Below the pieces are notes generated by a model. That model saw only the letters and a list, made by a program, of their open reading frames with translations. It was not told where the DNA came from and did not search any database. The translations under genes were made by a program, and so were the position numbers. Source: Favolaschia claudopus (Eukaryota; Basidiomycota; Agaricomycetes; Agaricales; Mycenaceae). From it: 64,000 nt of DNA. Shown piece after piece: positions 31,850 through 44,200 of this stretch (position 1 is the first letter of the stretch; each line of letters begins with the position of its first letter). Location of the stretch: positions 1 through 64,000 of the forward strand of contig JAWWNJ010000279.1 of NCBI GenBank assembly GCA_037176885.1. Direction: 5' to 3'.

Positions 31850-32438
31850 GTCCAAACATTTAACACGATGACTATCTCGCCTCGTGCCTTCCCATTATGG
31901 GCGATTTACCATTATTTAGGTGGTAGTTGCCGTGTACTCGTAGTGAGAAAAAGTCATGGACGGTCGGTTCTTGAACCGATCCCGGCCGTCTTTTCACCTT
32001 TTTGTATGATTCCAGGTGCTGGGTGTATGTAAACTGCACCTGCAACAAATTTCTGACCATCACCAACAAAAATAATTGATGTTTGGCCGAAAATGGCCAA
32101 ACAATCTTGTAGCTCAAAACCTCAATTTTGTAAGTCAACGGGACTTTTTTTGTTCAGACAGTTTGGACTGCCTTGTAGCGCTATTAAAATTGAGCGACTG
32201 TGCAACTTGAATGAAGTCAAACGGTGCAGCCGTTGTTGAGATTGGCCACTTTTGGCCGTTTTTGACATTTTTGGCTATTTTACGGCAATTTTGGCAAACT
32301 TGCAAGCGCTATACAGTGGTGCAACGCTCTTACTCCTCTACATGGGGAGACACGTATTTAATCATAATTTTACGATTATCATTGATTATATTTTAATATA
32401 CTCGTATTTATATCCACCCTTAGTACCATTTAAACCTA
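31850..32438. other. Intergenic with a degraded repeat
   Basis: About 31930-32080 (TACTCGTAGTGAGAAAAAGT, ATGGACGGTCGG, GTATGATTCCAGGTGCTGGG) is related to about 48710-48840. The TACTCG start resembles the termini of the TA-flanked MITEs. No gene is seen. Confidence 0.4.
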
Positions 32439-32636
32439 CAGTGGTGGCAAATAGAAATTGCCATGGCTTTTTGGTAAAGATCTCGCTGTATACTTCACCG
32501 AATGACCTCAAATAAGACGTAGAGATGGGTATGTGATACTTCTGTACCTCTTAGAACACTCAGAAATATATCATGCACTGAGAATGGATCAATAATGGAT
32601 GGTTTCCGATTTTTGCCATATCCGGAAAAACACAAT

Positions 32637-33076
32637 AGAGACTTTGCGCAGAGCCACCGGGAGCCACCCGGTGGCTCTCACGGCATGCGCTGTGGAGCGG
32701 CTACGCGCTATGGTGGCTCATTCGGTGGCTGGAAGAACAACTTGAAATTCATTTTCTTCGGCATTTTTTCATCCCCCTGGATGACCTCGAAGCGCTAGGC
32801 TCACAAATCCCCAGGAAGCACACCAAGGTTCCACGCCAACCGTCGGTTTTGCAAGAACCGGCCAAAAACGCACCAAATAAAGCGGGAAACTGGTAACCTA
32901 ACCACGACACCTCACTACTTCGAGGTATAGTCACAGAGGTACCATGTAGATACTTGAAGCCCCACCTGCAACGCGGGCGACGAGCCACCAAACGAGCCAC
33001 CATATGCCGTAGCCGCTCCACAGCGTATGCCGTGAGAGCCACTGGGTGGCTACCGGTGGCTCTGCGCAAAGTCTCT
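32637..33076. mobile_element. Nested MITE, TIR AGAGACTTTGCGC, duplication AAT
   Basis: Long inverted arms (AGAGACTTTGCGCAGAGCCA and the inverse) flanked by AAT (32634-32636, 33077-33079). The empty site ACACAATGTACCC is visible in inverse orientation near 46491-46503. Related to 7060-7261. Confidence 0.85.
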
Positions 33077-33340
33077 AATGTACCCTCAGCAAAAAAATGT
33101 CATGATAGGATGAAAGTACCTGAAAAACAGTCCTAGTTTCCACCTTGGCTGAATGGAACTGACCCTCATTTGAGCTCACAGCAGCCGCTCAAAGTTGGCT
33201 ATTTTCACCCAAAATAGCTGAAAATGCAGAGAAAATAGCTAAAATGACCAACTTCGAGCGACCGTTGTGAGCTCAAATGCGGGTCAATTCCAGTCAATCA
33301 AAGTGAGAACTAACATTGTTTTTCAAGTACTTTCATCTTA

Positions 33341-33709
33341 CAGTTGCGGCAAAATCAATTTACTTACTAAATAAGGAAATTCTCGTCAATTCGCTCCTTT
33401 TGCTCGTTTTTTGCGAGCGGTAAGTTGATAAGAATACTAAGAACTGCTGGCCTGTATTCCTGATGTAGAAAAACTGGCGTCTTTGTATTGGTTTCGCCGG
33501 GATAAGCAGCAACTTTGTCTCATAAAGTGCAGCCAAAAGCAGTGAGAAACATGACGAATCCGGTTGTTTTTTGTGCGTAGACCGGCTCAACTCCAGGAGT
33601 ACAGGCCCTTTGTGCCATTTCAGCGTGCCTGTGGTGGTTTTGCTGTGCGGTAGAGCGGTTTTGATGCAAATTTCCTTATTTGGTAAGTAAATTGATTTTG
33701 CCGCAACTG
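33341..33709. mobile_element. Nested MITE, TIR CAGTTGCGGCAAAATC, TA duplication
   Basis: Inverted arms of about 41 bp with one mismatch (CAGTTGCGGCAAAATCAATT at the left). TA flanks (33339-33340, 33710-33711). The paralogue at 46008-46691 is uninterrupted at this point. Confidence 0.85.
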
Positions 33710-33896
33710 TAGTATGACACTTTTTGCTGAGGATACGTTGAGCAATATTTAGAAACTGTCCTGTTATTGATGCATTGTCAGGGCATAATATATAGCTGAG
33801 TGTTCCCAGTGGTACAGTAGTATCATATATCTATCTCTACATCTTATTTTAGGTTTGGCCAAAAAGCCACGGCAATTTCTATTTGCCACCACTGTA

Positions 33897-34714
33897 CTCG
33901 TCATCACAGAAAGTAACCGGAAATTGTGCTATTTTGACGCGGTCACGTGTTTTTCTCACGGAGCTTGTATACTATATTGTAGTTTGGTATGTTCCATTTA
34001 CCCCGTATGAGTTTGAAGAAGATTGCCGTTGTATACGTTGACCAGGAGTCTGCACAAATTCGAGAGTGCCTCGGTTTGCAGTAGTTTGACTGTGAATAAT
34101 GCAGAGAATATAACCAAATCCCTGTTTGAGACGCATGTAGGGTGATTGTGGTGTGATATAGTAGTTGTTCAGACTTAGGGGTACCCTGAGCAGCCTGTTG
34201 TATGACCTTCAACCTGCAATATTGGCAAGAAAAGGTGCATGCAAAGATCTTAGCCAGAATTGTTGAAATTGTGGTTTTGGTTCGAATGAAACTGTTGGAA
34301 GGTATACGAATGACGCATAATACTAGTTCAGCGTCTTATCTTGTAGTTACGGACAGTTTGGAAGCAACTGCCCTTTAAAATATGACTTTCAGCTGTGAAA
34401 ATGTTGCAGCACGCAAATCTGTTTATGTTTGTTGTGTGCCCTCGGACAAAACTTGCCTAGACTTTGCATTTGCACTTATCTTTCCGGTCCAATTCTTGTG
34501 CTGTGGAATCATTCCATACATATCTACTACTCAAGAGTATCAAACTCATAACTATGTGCCAAAATCATTGTCCAATGCTGCGCTTTTGTCGAATTGCGCA
34601 AAATCACAAGTGCCAAAGTTATTCTCAGTCTACGAGCTGTACTAAATTCACCACAAAAAACTACAAATTTGGCCCAAACCGATCAAATTTCCGGTTACTT
34701 TCTGTGATGACGAG
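33897..34714. mobile_element. Tc1/mariner-like MITE, TIR CTCGTCATCACAGAAAGTAA
   Basis: Terminal inverted repeats of about 28 bp. TA flanks at 33895-33896 (shared with the element on its left) and 34715-34716. 818 bp, AT-rich, no transposase. Related by termini to 9356-9881. Confidence 0.85.
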
Positions 34715-34805
34715 TAGGTTTAAAGTTGAGAAGTAGGTTTCGGGGTCCTGGCATCCAAAACGGTCAGCCGATCATGTAGATCAGCTCGGCAACTGTGCCA
34801 GACGT

Positions 34806-35401
34806 CCCTACTCTGTTCTCGGGGTTCTGTGGGGCTGAAAGTCAAATCGTAGGCTTATTTTGATGGGAACAATGATGCTATTTGTATCATGATTGTCAAA
34901 TTGATCGAAGCTCACTCCGCGGATTTTCGCCACTTGCGTAATTCATATGATGACATTATGTGCTGGCCGCTGCCAAGTCAAGTACCCCCCCGGCCAATGA
35001 GAGGTCAGCCGCCTGAGGCCCTGAGCATTGACTGAGCGAGCTTTGGCCTGTTTTGTTCACCAAAAAATATTGGGTACTTGACAATTCATTATATAGCTAT
35101 GAAGACACCAAGGTTAGGCCCCACCAGCCAATGAGAGCTGGTCGGCGCGCAAGCGTCGACCGGGCGAACACTGCATCATGAAATTCATGCAGATTGTTAT
35201 GAAATTCAGGTTTCATGATGTTTTGTCATGAACGACGTTATGAATTTCAAGATGGCTTTCATGGTGCTCAGAAACTTGCTTTTGTGACAATATGGATTCA
35301 TGACAAAACATCATGAATTTTCGTCATGAAACAACTACTGGGAAATCTCTTGCTTAATCAGGTACGTTTGCCATTAACTGTTCATTTCATTTTCCTATCC
35401 G
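34806..35401. other. 5' flank of Gypsy B; small inverted repeats, LTR not identified
   Basis: GTCAAGTACCC (about 34978) and its inverse (about 35075) bound a ~100-bp segment. 35170-35340 holds many ATGAAATTCATGATG-like inverted units. A 5' LTR of Gypsy B is expected here but I could not delimit it, because no 3' LTR remains to compare. Confidence 0.4.
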
Positions 35402-38393
35402 ATGGCTACTACAACCCATCCTCCTACCACCGATCCTATGGATGCTTCTTCCAATCCGCAATCCCCTTCAAACTCTCATCGCGATCCTCCGCCACATATG
35501 TCACCCAATCGCTCAGCAACTGGGAGTCCTTCATCGCAGCGCGAAGAAAGGACTGTCGAGGAGATCACCCTCGCTCCGCTGATCGATCTGCAACATGCAG
35601 TCGATGACGACTTGCTCAGCGACGATCCTCCTCAAATGGTCTCGATTGTATTCCCGACACTGAAGCCCCTTGGCCGAATTGGAAGTAACACTACAGTTCT
35701 CGCACGACGCTCAGAAGCACTTACCAAAGGTGCGCATGCTATCAATAAAGGTTTCTTGCATCACGCAATTAAGCTTTCTCGCAATATAGCGAATGATGAC
35801 TTTCCAAAACAGTGGGAGGCTCTCAATCGTACCTTGCGGGACTTGGAAAGGCTTACCTTGATTGATGGTACGTTTGCGTATCGTCTTCGTGCGTCGACTT
35901 ATAAAATTTTACTCCGTGCCTTGGAAACTATGCGCCGTGAATGTGAAAACTCGTTTGTTTTAGAAGGAAAAACTCCGCCTGCCTTACCTCAATGGGGTGA
36001 TCAGGATGACATCAACGATGTTTTTCGCCCTAACGACTTCGAGATTCTTGGTGTTTGCTTCAGAGTCGAGGTTGAGAATTTTCTGATGCTTGCACATAAG
36101 TATTATGACTTTCAAAGCCATCAACCACGCGATCGCGATCCTGATATTACCGAAGCTGCTTCAAGAATTTATTCTTCGCAAGGGAACGTTACCGCTAAGC
36201 CTGAACCTCCGACTACTCCGACCCTACCTGAGAATAGGAGAGAGTCGCAGCAGTTTAATCCTTACGGTGTTCCAAGAATGGCTTCAACGCCGCCGCAGCT
36301 TCGTGTTCCACGCCACTGGAAGTCAGCATACGATGAATCTACGACTTATCCACTTACTCAGGACACGAGTTTTCGAAATCCGCTTCCTACCGGTTTGCCT
36401 AGAGGAAATCAGCGAATTTCTGAACTCTTTGAACCTATGGAAGGATTATTTCAATCCGATCGTTCTTATATTCCGACTATGGAGCCTGAGGAAGCTGACC
36501 AGATGCGTCGCATGCATCCTCAAGGAAATTCCGGTAATTTAAATTTCCGTGACGCTCGACAACCTACAGTGGCGGCGGGATCTGATGCCACCCCCCAAAA
36601 AATGATGGGGCCCCAAACGACTCCACTTGCATCAAATGTTCCAGAAATGGGCTATTCTATTTTTAGGGGTGGCATCAGATCCCGCCGCCACTGTAGTATG
36701 TCGAATGCTTACGGCGGAATTCGTTCTCAACCAGCCCAACCAACTCCGCTTCGGCAACCACCAGCCTCTGGAGCACCCCCTGGGGGTGACCCGGATGATG
36801 ATGATCCTGATGGTGGAAATGGTCCTGGCCTTCCGAATGTTCCTCCTATGCCTCCACCTCGACCGCCAAGAAATAACGCGACTCCTGGAGTAACTATATC
36901 TGGAGCCAACTTATACGGTCCGGGAGGAAGTAGGGAGCCTCATTTTGAATTCAAATTAAAACTGAGAACGTACCAACTTGGGACGGAAACGTGGATACAA
37001 TTGTTCGGTGGATCCTCAAGGTTAATGACATTGCACGTGAATCGTCAACAGTATGGCGACAGCTTGGAAGAATTGCGCCTCGCCGACTTCAAGGCGAAGC
37101 TGAGACTTGGTACTGGTCCTTACCAAAGGCCTATCGCAATACCATTGAAGCCAATTGGGATACGTTGCGAAATGCATTCATGACTTACTTTATGAACCGC
37201 AACTGGCTTGACCGACAACGTTCTCGTGCAAATCAAGCATCGTACCGTGAAGCTGGACACGCTCGTGAGAAGCCGACTCAATATTTCATTCGTAAGACTG
37301 ACCTATTGAATACGGTTTACACGCTTAGTGATTCAGAAATTATTCTTCATGTAATGGATGGCGCACCTACGTTGTGGAATACGATCCTCACAACCCAACT
37401 ATATCAGGATGTGGTTGAGTTCCAGGCCGCGATTCGTTTCCATGAAGAGGCATTAATGAAGCTTGATATGCGCGAACGGGATAACAGACCTTATCGCGAG
37501 TATGACAACACGAATCGATCCTCATTTCGCTCTGCTCGTGCGAATCTAGTCGGTTGGTCTTCGAATCTTCCTGAACCAAAGTTTCCGAAAGATGATCGGA
37601 ATGTTTCAAAGCGCGCAACTCCCGAATCGAAAGGTGCACGTCCTTGTCGTCACTGTGGAAGCGGTAAGCACTGGGATAATGAGTGTAAGCATTCCTTTAA
37701 GGGAAACCGGGCTGCACGCACTAACCTGGCTTCCGCTACCCGTGAAGACTTTGATGCGCAAGATCAATACGATGACCTATATTACGGGCTGGACAGTGAC
37801 GAAGAAAGCGAACTTACCTCAATCAATGAACCCCAGTCGGGTTTTGAAGAGTCCCCTCAGATTACTGAATCTACATCCAACGATGTGGATATGTCTTCAG
37901 CCCTGGGGGGTAATATGGAGGAAATTTTGCCGTCTTCGGAACAAATAATCGATTCGGACGTACCTTCTACGCTAAACGAAACAGCAAACGATGCTTTAGA
38001 TGCTGCAGAAACTTCCTGTGGAAGTTATTATTCAAAGCCCTCGTTGAACCGACGATCTAGACGACGTCTTGCTAGAGAGATCAAGGCTGTGAATTATCGA
38101 GTAATTCATACGGATGCGCGAGTCGCAGAACAACAGCCTTTAATTGAATTGCGGAAGCATATGGCAAGACCGGCTGGCTCTTCATTCCTTGGTTCACTTG
38201 CTACTGAAGCGACTGCTACAATTGGAGGCCTAGAAACGGATCCTGTTCAAGTTATCATTGACTCTGGATCAGACATCACATTAATCTCGCGAAGCACTCT
38301 TGATTCACTCACCCATCCCCCGAAGGTAAAGTTCGGTCACGATGTTAAGCTAATTCAGGTAACGGGACGTTCGTCTATATCTGGGTACGTTAA
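35402..38393 (+). pseudogene. Gypsy B gag and start of protease, decayed
   Basis: The frame opens at 35402 (MATTTHPPTTDPMD). It has an N-terminal helical region, a Pro-rich linker, then the gag domain, which needs a one-base frame change near 36955 to continue as TWDGNVDTIVRWILKVND. A zinc knuckle CRHCGSGKHWDNEC (C-X2-C-X4-H-X4-C) is encoded near 37645-37690, then an acidic region and the protease active site VIIDSGSDITLIS near 38255-38295. The protease is cut by a 2.8-kb insertion at 38394. A 127-bp MITE lies in frame within gag. The organisation (large gag, zinc knuckle, protease before RT) is normal for Ty3/Gypsy. The sequence differs from Gypsy A throughout and has lower GC, so it is a separate, older lineage. 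Confidence 0.85.
36567..36693. mobile_element. In-frame MITE inside Gypsy B gag
   Basis: TA flanks (36565-36566, 36694-36695). Arms CAGTGGCGGCGGGATCTGAT and the inverse, about 37 bp. Element plus one duplicate TA is 129 bp (43 codons), and it contains no stop in the gag frame. Confidence 0.85.
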
Positions 38394-41236
38394 CTATGAC
38401 CTCATTTTTCATTAAATATTCGAGCTTTGTTCTGAAGTTGGGAACTGGAAGTTGAGCGGTATGGAGAAGATGAAGATCACAAATAGCACTTGTTACACGA
38501 GGTTCGGCAGTGGTCGAAGTTTTGGAGCTTGAACTTGGCTTGAACTTCAAGTTCAACTTCGTTTGCAGATTTGATGGGCCCAGCCACTATCATGCATCAA
38601 TGATCATCAGTTGATGTGATGGCGGATCACGGGCCCCGAATGCTGGCTTCCTCATCAATCTAACCCCAAGCTTGCACTTCGAGTCGCTAGGCACTATAAA
38701 GGTTTTCTACACCTATTTCCTACACCTCTTTTCAAAGTATTATCCCTTCTAAAAAGTCTTTCTGTCCCAATGATCTGCCTTTTCGAAGATCGTCATGATT
38801 CAAACTCTTCAGGACTCAACAAGGACTCGACACCCTCGATTAGGAGCACTCGAAGTCTGAAACTGGCTTGTGCTTGGGACTTTACAGAAAAGGTTTAATG
38901 CAAGCCTCGGAGGATCAGCCTTCGGTGAGTTCTTCATTCAACTCCATCAGAGTTGGGATACATGCCGATGCTGAGCTAGGGTTGCTACTAGTACGAGTTG
39001 TTCGCAGCATGAATTGTATTACTAGGCCGATTCCATTCACATTGAATTTCTCAAGAAATCTAGCTCTGCTGTTGATGTTCTTTAGGTTTTCGATTTTCGG
39101 AATCAAATCTACTATGTTTGAATCCGGGATGCTTTTCAAACTTCAATGCCATTTGGGACCCACCTCCAATTTCTTGACTATCAACGGACTAGACTCGAAT
39201 CCCAAGAAAGTTCTGAGAGCTTCAACTTACTGACTGTTGATATAGGAAATTCCTCACATCGACAAATTTTCATGCATTACTTGTGAATCGGCGTTGAGTG
39301 ATTTAAAACCTCCGCCCACTCAAACTCAGTGAGGATCAAGATTATTTCCATTTTGTTTTACTTCTTTCAGGGCTTCAACAAGTCCACCTCTTCACTTTGG
39401 TGAGCCGAGTCTTTCGCTTTCTGTCTCCGCCTATTGACCAAATAACTCATGACGACTGAATTGTTCGAGGTTGTGTTGAGCCGTCGGGATTCAAATCATG
39501 TCTGAGGTGGGCAATACAGTTTCCCTTTGACTCTGAATCAATCTGACATGAAGATACCAATACTAGGCAAGGATCCTGGATGTTCTAAGCTTTGAGTTTT
39601 GCCGCTTACCCACCTCATCCAGAGCTGTTCAACTGACTCCATTTGGGAAATCCGAGCCGACCGAAATTAGCATGTCTTCCGCACTCATCTCCCCTTCTTC
39701 CGCTACTACGGCAAAGCCATGTCAGGTGAACGACTGAATTACTAACTTTACCACTGGTTGACAATTCTGAAAGCAACCTATGCCGAGTCGGAGCACGCAT
39801 CCACACATACAGTATGTATATTTTCGATCAACACAAAGGTAATTTGAACTTATCACCGACTGAACGGGCATCTGAATGTTCTTCGTAGTTCCCAACGCCT
39901 CAATTTAGGCAACGGGCTTCAACCTTGTCAGAGACGGAGTGTCAATGGGTTTTCATTCAAACACAGATAAGTCTGTATGGTTCCCTCCCTTCTTCAAATT
40001 AATCCCACTAACCTCGCAGTTCAATACCGTGTTCACCTGTGATTCAATCTCAGCTACTCATCTGTGGTGCCCTCTACAATCCGCAACCATCAGGAGTCTT
40101 CGGGTTAGAGTTTTTGTATTCATCAGTCTTGCTTCATCAATTTTCGATATTGATTCGAGGATAAATCTGCGCTGCCATTTGACCGGTGAACCAAGCCAAC
40201 GTCTCTCAATACACTAGTCACTGTGATCGCAGAATGTTGTTTTTGCCGGTCGAGTTTTCCACTCGAATCAAGTCAGGACCCACTTTGTCCTACTGAAAAA
40301 CACTCGACTCAGGTGAGAATAAACCTCTAGTTCTAATTTGTATACTTCGTGAAACACAATCCTAGATTTATCTGATTGAAGCAGATCTTATGGTATGTGC
40401 ATTCCTGAATTCAAACCACAAAAGCTGACTTATACCAATTTTTACAGTGTTCATCTCTCAAGGCCCGGTTCCTTTCAACATAACCGAGGTATCACAAAGT
40501 CAAATGTGTCGAGAGACTGATGTGTGAGCACTTGCCTCGTCTCAAAGTGATCAAACAGTGTCATGTCTTCAAAGTTGCAATGGTGGTCAGCTCACAACGT
40601 TAGCTTTTCTTTAAAATGATGAAAATTTTCAGAAGCTTGGATGCTAGCCTCGCATTCAAAGTGAATGGACTCAGGAAAATTGTGATGAGGAGTCTGTACA
40701 AAGCGACACGGGAAGCAACAGCTTCGATCAGGTTGAAATCTGGGGGGAAATATTACATGGTATTTACATCTGAAACAGAGAATATAAAGGATGATAACGA
40801 AGAAATGAAGCTTAGACAGTACATCAGACGTCAGGAGAGGAATGCCGAGAAAAGGATCAATGTGCTAGGCAGACACATCAACAGGATCAGGATGTACATC
40901 AACAAAATCAGGATGTTGTAGTTGCCGGTGTTAGCCGAATGATGAATTCCAGTTTAGGTCTCTCGAAATAGATCATTCAAACTTCTGGTACATCACAACT
41001 CACCAGGATCTAAATGAGAATCAGTAAGACTACATGTTGCTGATGCCAAACTTCATCCAAGTTGAACTTTGACTACAAGTTCAACTTCCGGTTCAATTAC
41101 CATTTTTGGAAAACTTAAGGTCGGAACTTGAACTTCACTCAAAACTTCGGGGGAAGCGGTAAACTATCCCCAAAACTACAATCTCGAGTTCCTCTGGGGC
41201 TGAAACTAGAATATTTACTGAAAAATGAATTTATAG
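38394..41236. mobile_element. TTAA-flanked DNA transposon, unclassified, non-autonomous
   Basis: Inserted in the protease codons of Gypsy B. TTAA lies at 38390-38393 and 41237-41240. The ends CTATGACCTCATTTTTCATT and the inverse CTATAAATTCATTTTTCAGT pair over about 30 bp with mismatches. Removing the element and one TTAA restores a continuous host frame. Both ends carry subterminal AAGTTCAACTTC/GAACTT clusters (38425-38565, 41055-41150). A TATA-like CACTATAAAGG is at about 38690. The longest frames (38868-39233 and 40616-40921, a Lys/Arg-rich 101 residues) match no transposase I know. TTAA targets are typical of piggyBac and Kolobok elements. Confidence 0.7.
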
Positions 41237-44200
41237 TTAACATCGACCTGTACTTCCATACGAACGAGGGACCGGTGAAATTGAATGTTGAAGCTTACAT
41301 TGTTAGTGGTATGTCAACTCCGTTTATCTTAGGCAATGATTTTGCGGATCAGTATTCGATTTCTATTGTCAGAGAGGAAGGGAATACCTACCTGCGCTTT
41401 GGAAGTTCTGGCCGTCAATTATGTAAAGGTTGAATCTTCGACTTCACCGAGTTTATTGGATGACGAAGGCCATGCCTTCAAAGTCAAAGTTCAATCTGAA
41501 GTAAAGCATTCTGGACCTTCGAAAGGAGTTCATCGTCGAAATCAGAAGTTAAAACGACGGGCTCATCAGCGTCAAAGAAATGCAGAAGTTTGGGCAACTG
41601 AACGTACTGTTATTGCCCCGGAATCAAGTAAAATTGTTCCAGTCGGTGCGAACTTTCCTAAAAATCAAGATTCCCTCTTTGTGGAAAGGAAGATAGCCTC
41701 GAATGGCAATGAAGACGATTTCTACGGTGCCGCTGATACCTTGATATCGAAGGAAAACTCTGTTCTTCACGTTGCAAACTTCTCGAAGATGCCTGTGGTG
41801 ATTTCGGCTGGTCAAGTACTCGGTACTGCACGTAATCCCAAGTCCTGGCTTGATAAGTTGAATAAGTTCAGTTCGGAACAACAGCAGAGAATTAATGCTC
41901 ATGCGCACCTGATCCGGACTCTTGTTGCTGAGCATTCTGGCAAATCGACAGCGGTCGACGGAAGCAAAAGTGAAGATGATCGCCGTCCGGAGACAGCGGG
42001 ATCTTCACCGGAGGCAGTGCCTGTCATGCCGTCACCAAATCTCTCTTGCGCTGTGCGCTCAGAGACGGAAATCGCATCCAAGGCTCAACGCAACGCAACA
42101 GAACCAGACGATCCGCTGGCGGAAGAACCACTAAAAGGTGGACCAAAGACTGCTGAAGTTGCTCCAGAACCGGTGAGTTCGGCGCAACTGCTGACAGAAA
42201 TCGACATCTCACCAGATGTTACGCCGGAGCAGCGGAAGCAGCTCGAAGAGGTTCTCATACGCAATAGTTCAGCATTCGGACTTGACGGAAGACTGGGAAA
42301 CTACGAAACTAAGGTGGAGATTCCGATGAAGCCAGGTGCAGAACCTGTATCTTTGCCTCCATTTCCCGTTTCTCCAGCTAATCGCGAAGTTATCGATAAA
42401 CAGATGGATTCTTGGCTGAAGCTCGGCGTTATTGAACCCTCTAAAAGTCCCTGGGCTGCGCCCGTCTTTATTGTGTATCGGAATGGTAAGCCGAGGATGG
42501 TGATTGACCTCAGGAAATTGAATGAACAAGTTGTTGCAGACGAATTCGGATTGCCTCGACAAGACGAAATTCTGCAAGCACTCTCTGGGTCTCAGTGGCT
42601 CACCACTCTCGACGCTCTCGCTGGATTCACTCAACTCACCATGGCGCCTAGTTCCGCTGAAAAACTCGCGTTCCGAACACATCGCGGACTTTTTCAATTC
42701 GCGCGAATGCCCTTTGGCTATCGAAACGGCCCCAGCGTCTTTCAACGCGTGATGCAGACGGTGCTGGCGCCATTCCTCTGGATTTTTGCACTAGTCTACA
42801 TCGACGACATCGTGGTTTTCTCGCTCACCTTCGAAGACCACGTCAAACACCTCGACCTTGTCTTTGGCGCCATCGCCGCCGCCAACATTACCCTCTCCCC
42901 TCCGAAATGCCATTTGGCGTATCAATCACTACTACTGCTTGGTCAGAAGGTATCGCGCCTCGGTCTTTCTACTCATAAAGAAAAGGTTGACGCGATCCTT
43001 CAGCTTGCCGAACCGCGCAACACCCACGAACTTCAAACTTTTCTAGGAATGATGGTTTACTTCGCTGGGTACGTTCCATTCTTTGCCTGGATTGCGCAGC
43101 CTTTATTTGAACTGTTGAAGAAGGGTGTAAAATGGAATTGGAACGAACTTCATCGTGAGGCTTTCGAGCTAAGTAAACAAGTTCTAACTAATGCACCGGT
43201 TCGCGGATACGCCATTGCAGGGAAACCATACCGTGTCTACACTGACGTGTGTGATTACGCACTCGCCGGAATCTGTCAACAAGTCCAACCGGTTCAAATT
43301 CACGACCTTCGCGGTACTCGGTTGTACGAACGGCTTGAACGCGCCTATAAAAACGGTGAGGACGTGCCAACTCTAGTTACAGTGATCAAAGGCATTGACG
43401 ATGTTCCAACGCCCGGTCCGTGGGCTGAGAATTTTGAAGATACCACAGTTCACGTCGAACGCGTCATTTGCTACTGGTCCCGGGTCCTCAAATCCCCGGA
43501 ACGCAATTACTCGCCAACTGAACGCGAAGCCCTCGCTCTCAAGGAGGCACTCATTAAATTTCAACCATTCCTCGAAGGCGAGTCTATTGCTGGCATTACC
43601 GACCATGCCGCGTTAACCTGGAGCCGAACATTCCAGAATGTTAACCGCCGCCTTCTCACATGGGGCACGATATTTGCGGCGTACCCCGGACTCAAAATTG
43701 TGCATCGCGCTGGCCGCGTCCACTCAAACGTTGATCCGATCTCCCGACTTCGTCGTCGAGTCCCGCCTCAAGACAGTCCGAGTACGGAACATATTCCTAT
43801 GTTAAACCTCACTGATTGTGATCCTCTCAAGAATATGTATGACGATTTGGGGCCTCGTTTAGAAGAGAAATTGCTTAACTTGGCAACAAAGGTTGTACGC
43901 ACTGAGCAGGATTCAGGAACACCGGACATAGTCTCCGTTGGTGGGATTTCATTGGATCATGACGAGGAAGTCACTTCACTCTATACCACGGCCCGTTCTT
44001 ATGCCGTATTAATAGGAATTTCAAAGGACGAAATCACAGAGTGGGCTGCAGCATACCAAGAAGACCCTCATTTTTCTAGGGTACTTCAGGGTTGGAAATC
44101 GGAGAAGGACTGGTCCAATCCTCTCTACCCACAGTATCATTACAGTGACAATGGATTGATCTTTTTCGAAGACTGGCAAGGTCTAAGTCGCCTCTGCGTT

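Larger units (their letters stand above)
32439..33894. mobile_element. Tc1/mariner-like foldback MITE, TIR CAGTGGTGGC, with two nested MITEs
   Basis: TA flanks (32437-32438, 33895-33896). Termini CAGTGGTGGCAAATAGAAAT and the inverse. A 684-bp copy at 46008-46691 lacks both nested elements (32637-33076 and 33341-33709), and its continuous sequence gives the empty sites. The element is palindromic over much of its length. Non-coding. Confidence 0.9.

Noticed and set aside
38868..39233. 121-codon frame in the TTAA element as transposase
   Set aside because: Too short, without DDE/DDD motifs or similarity to piggyBac or Kolobok proteins.
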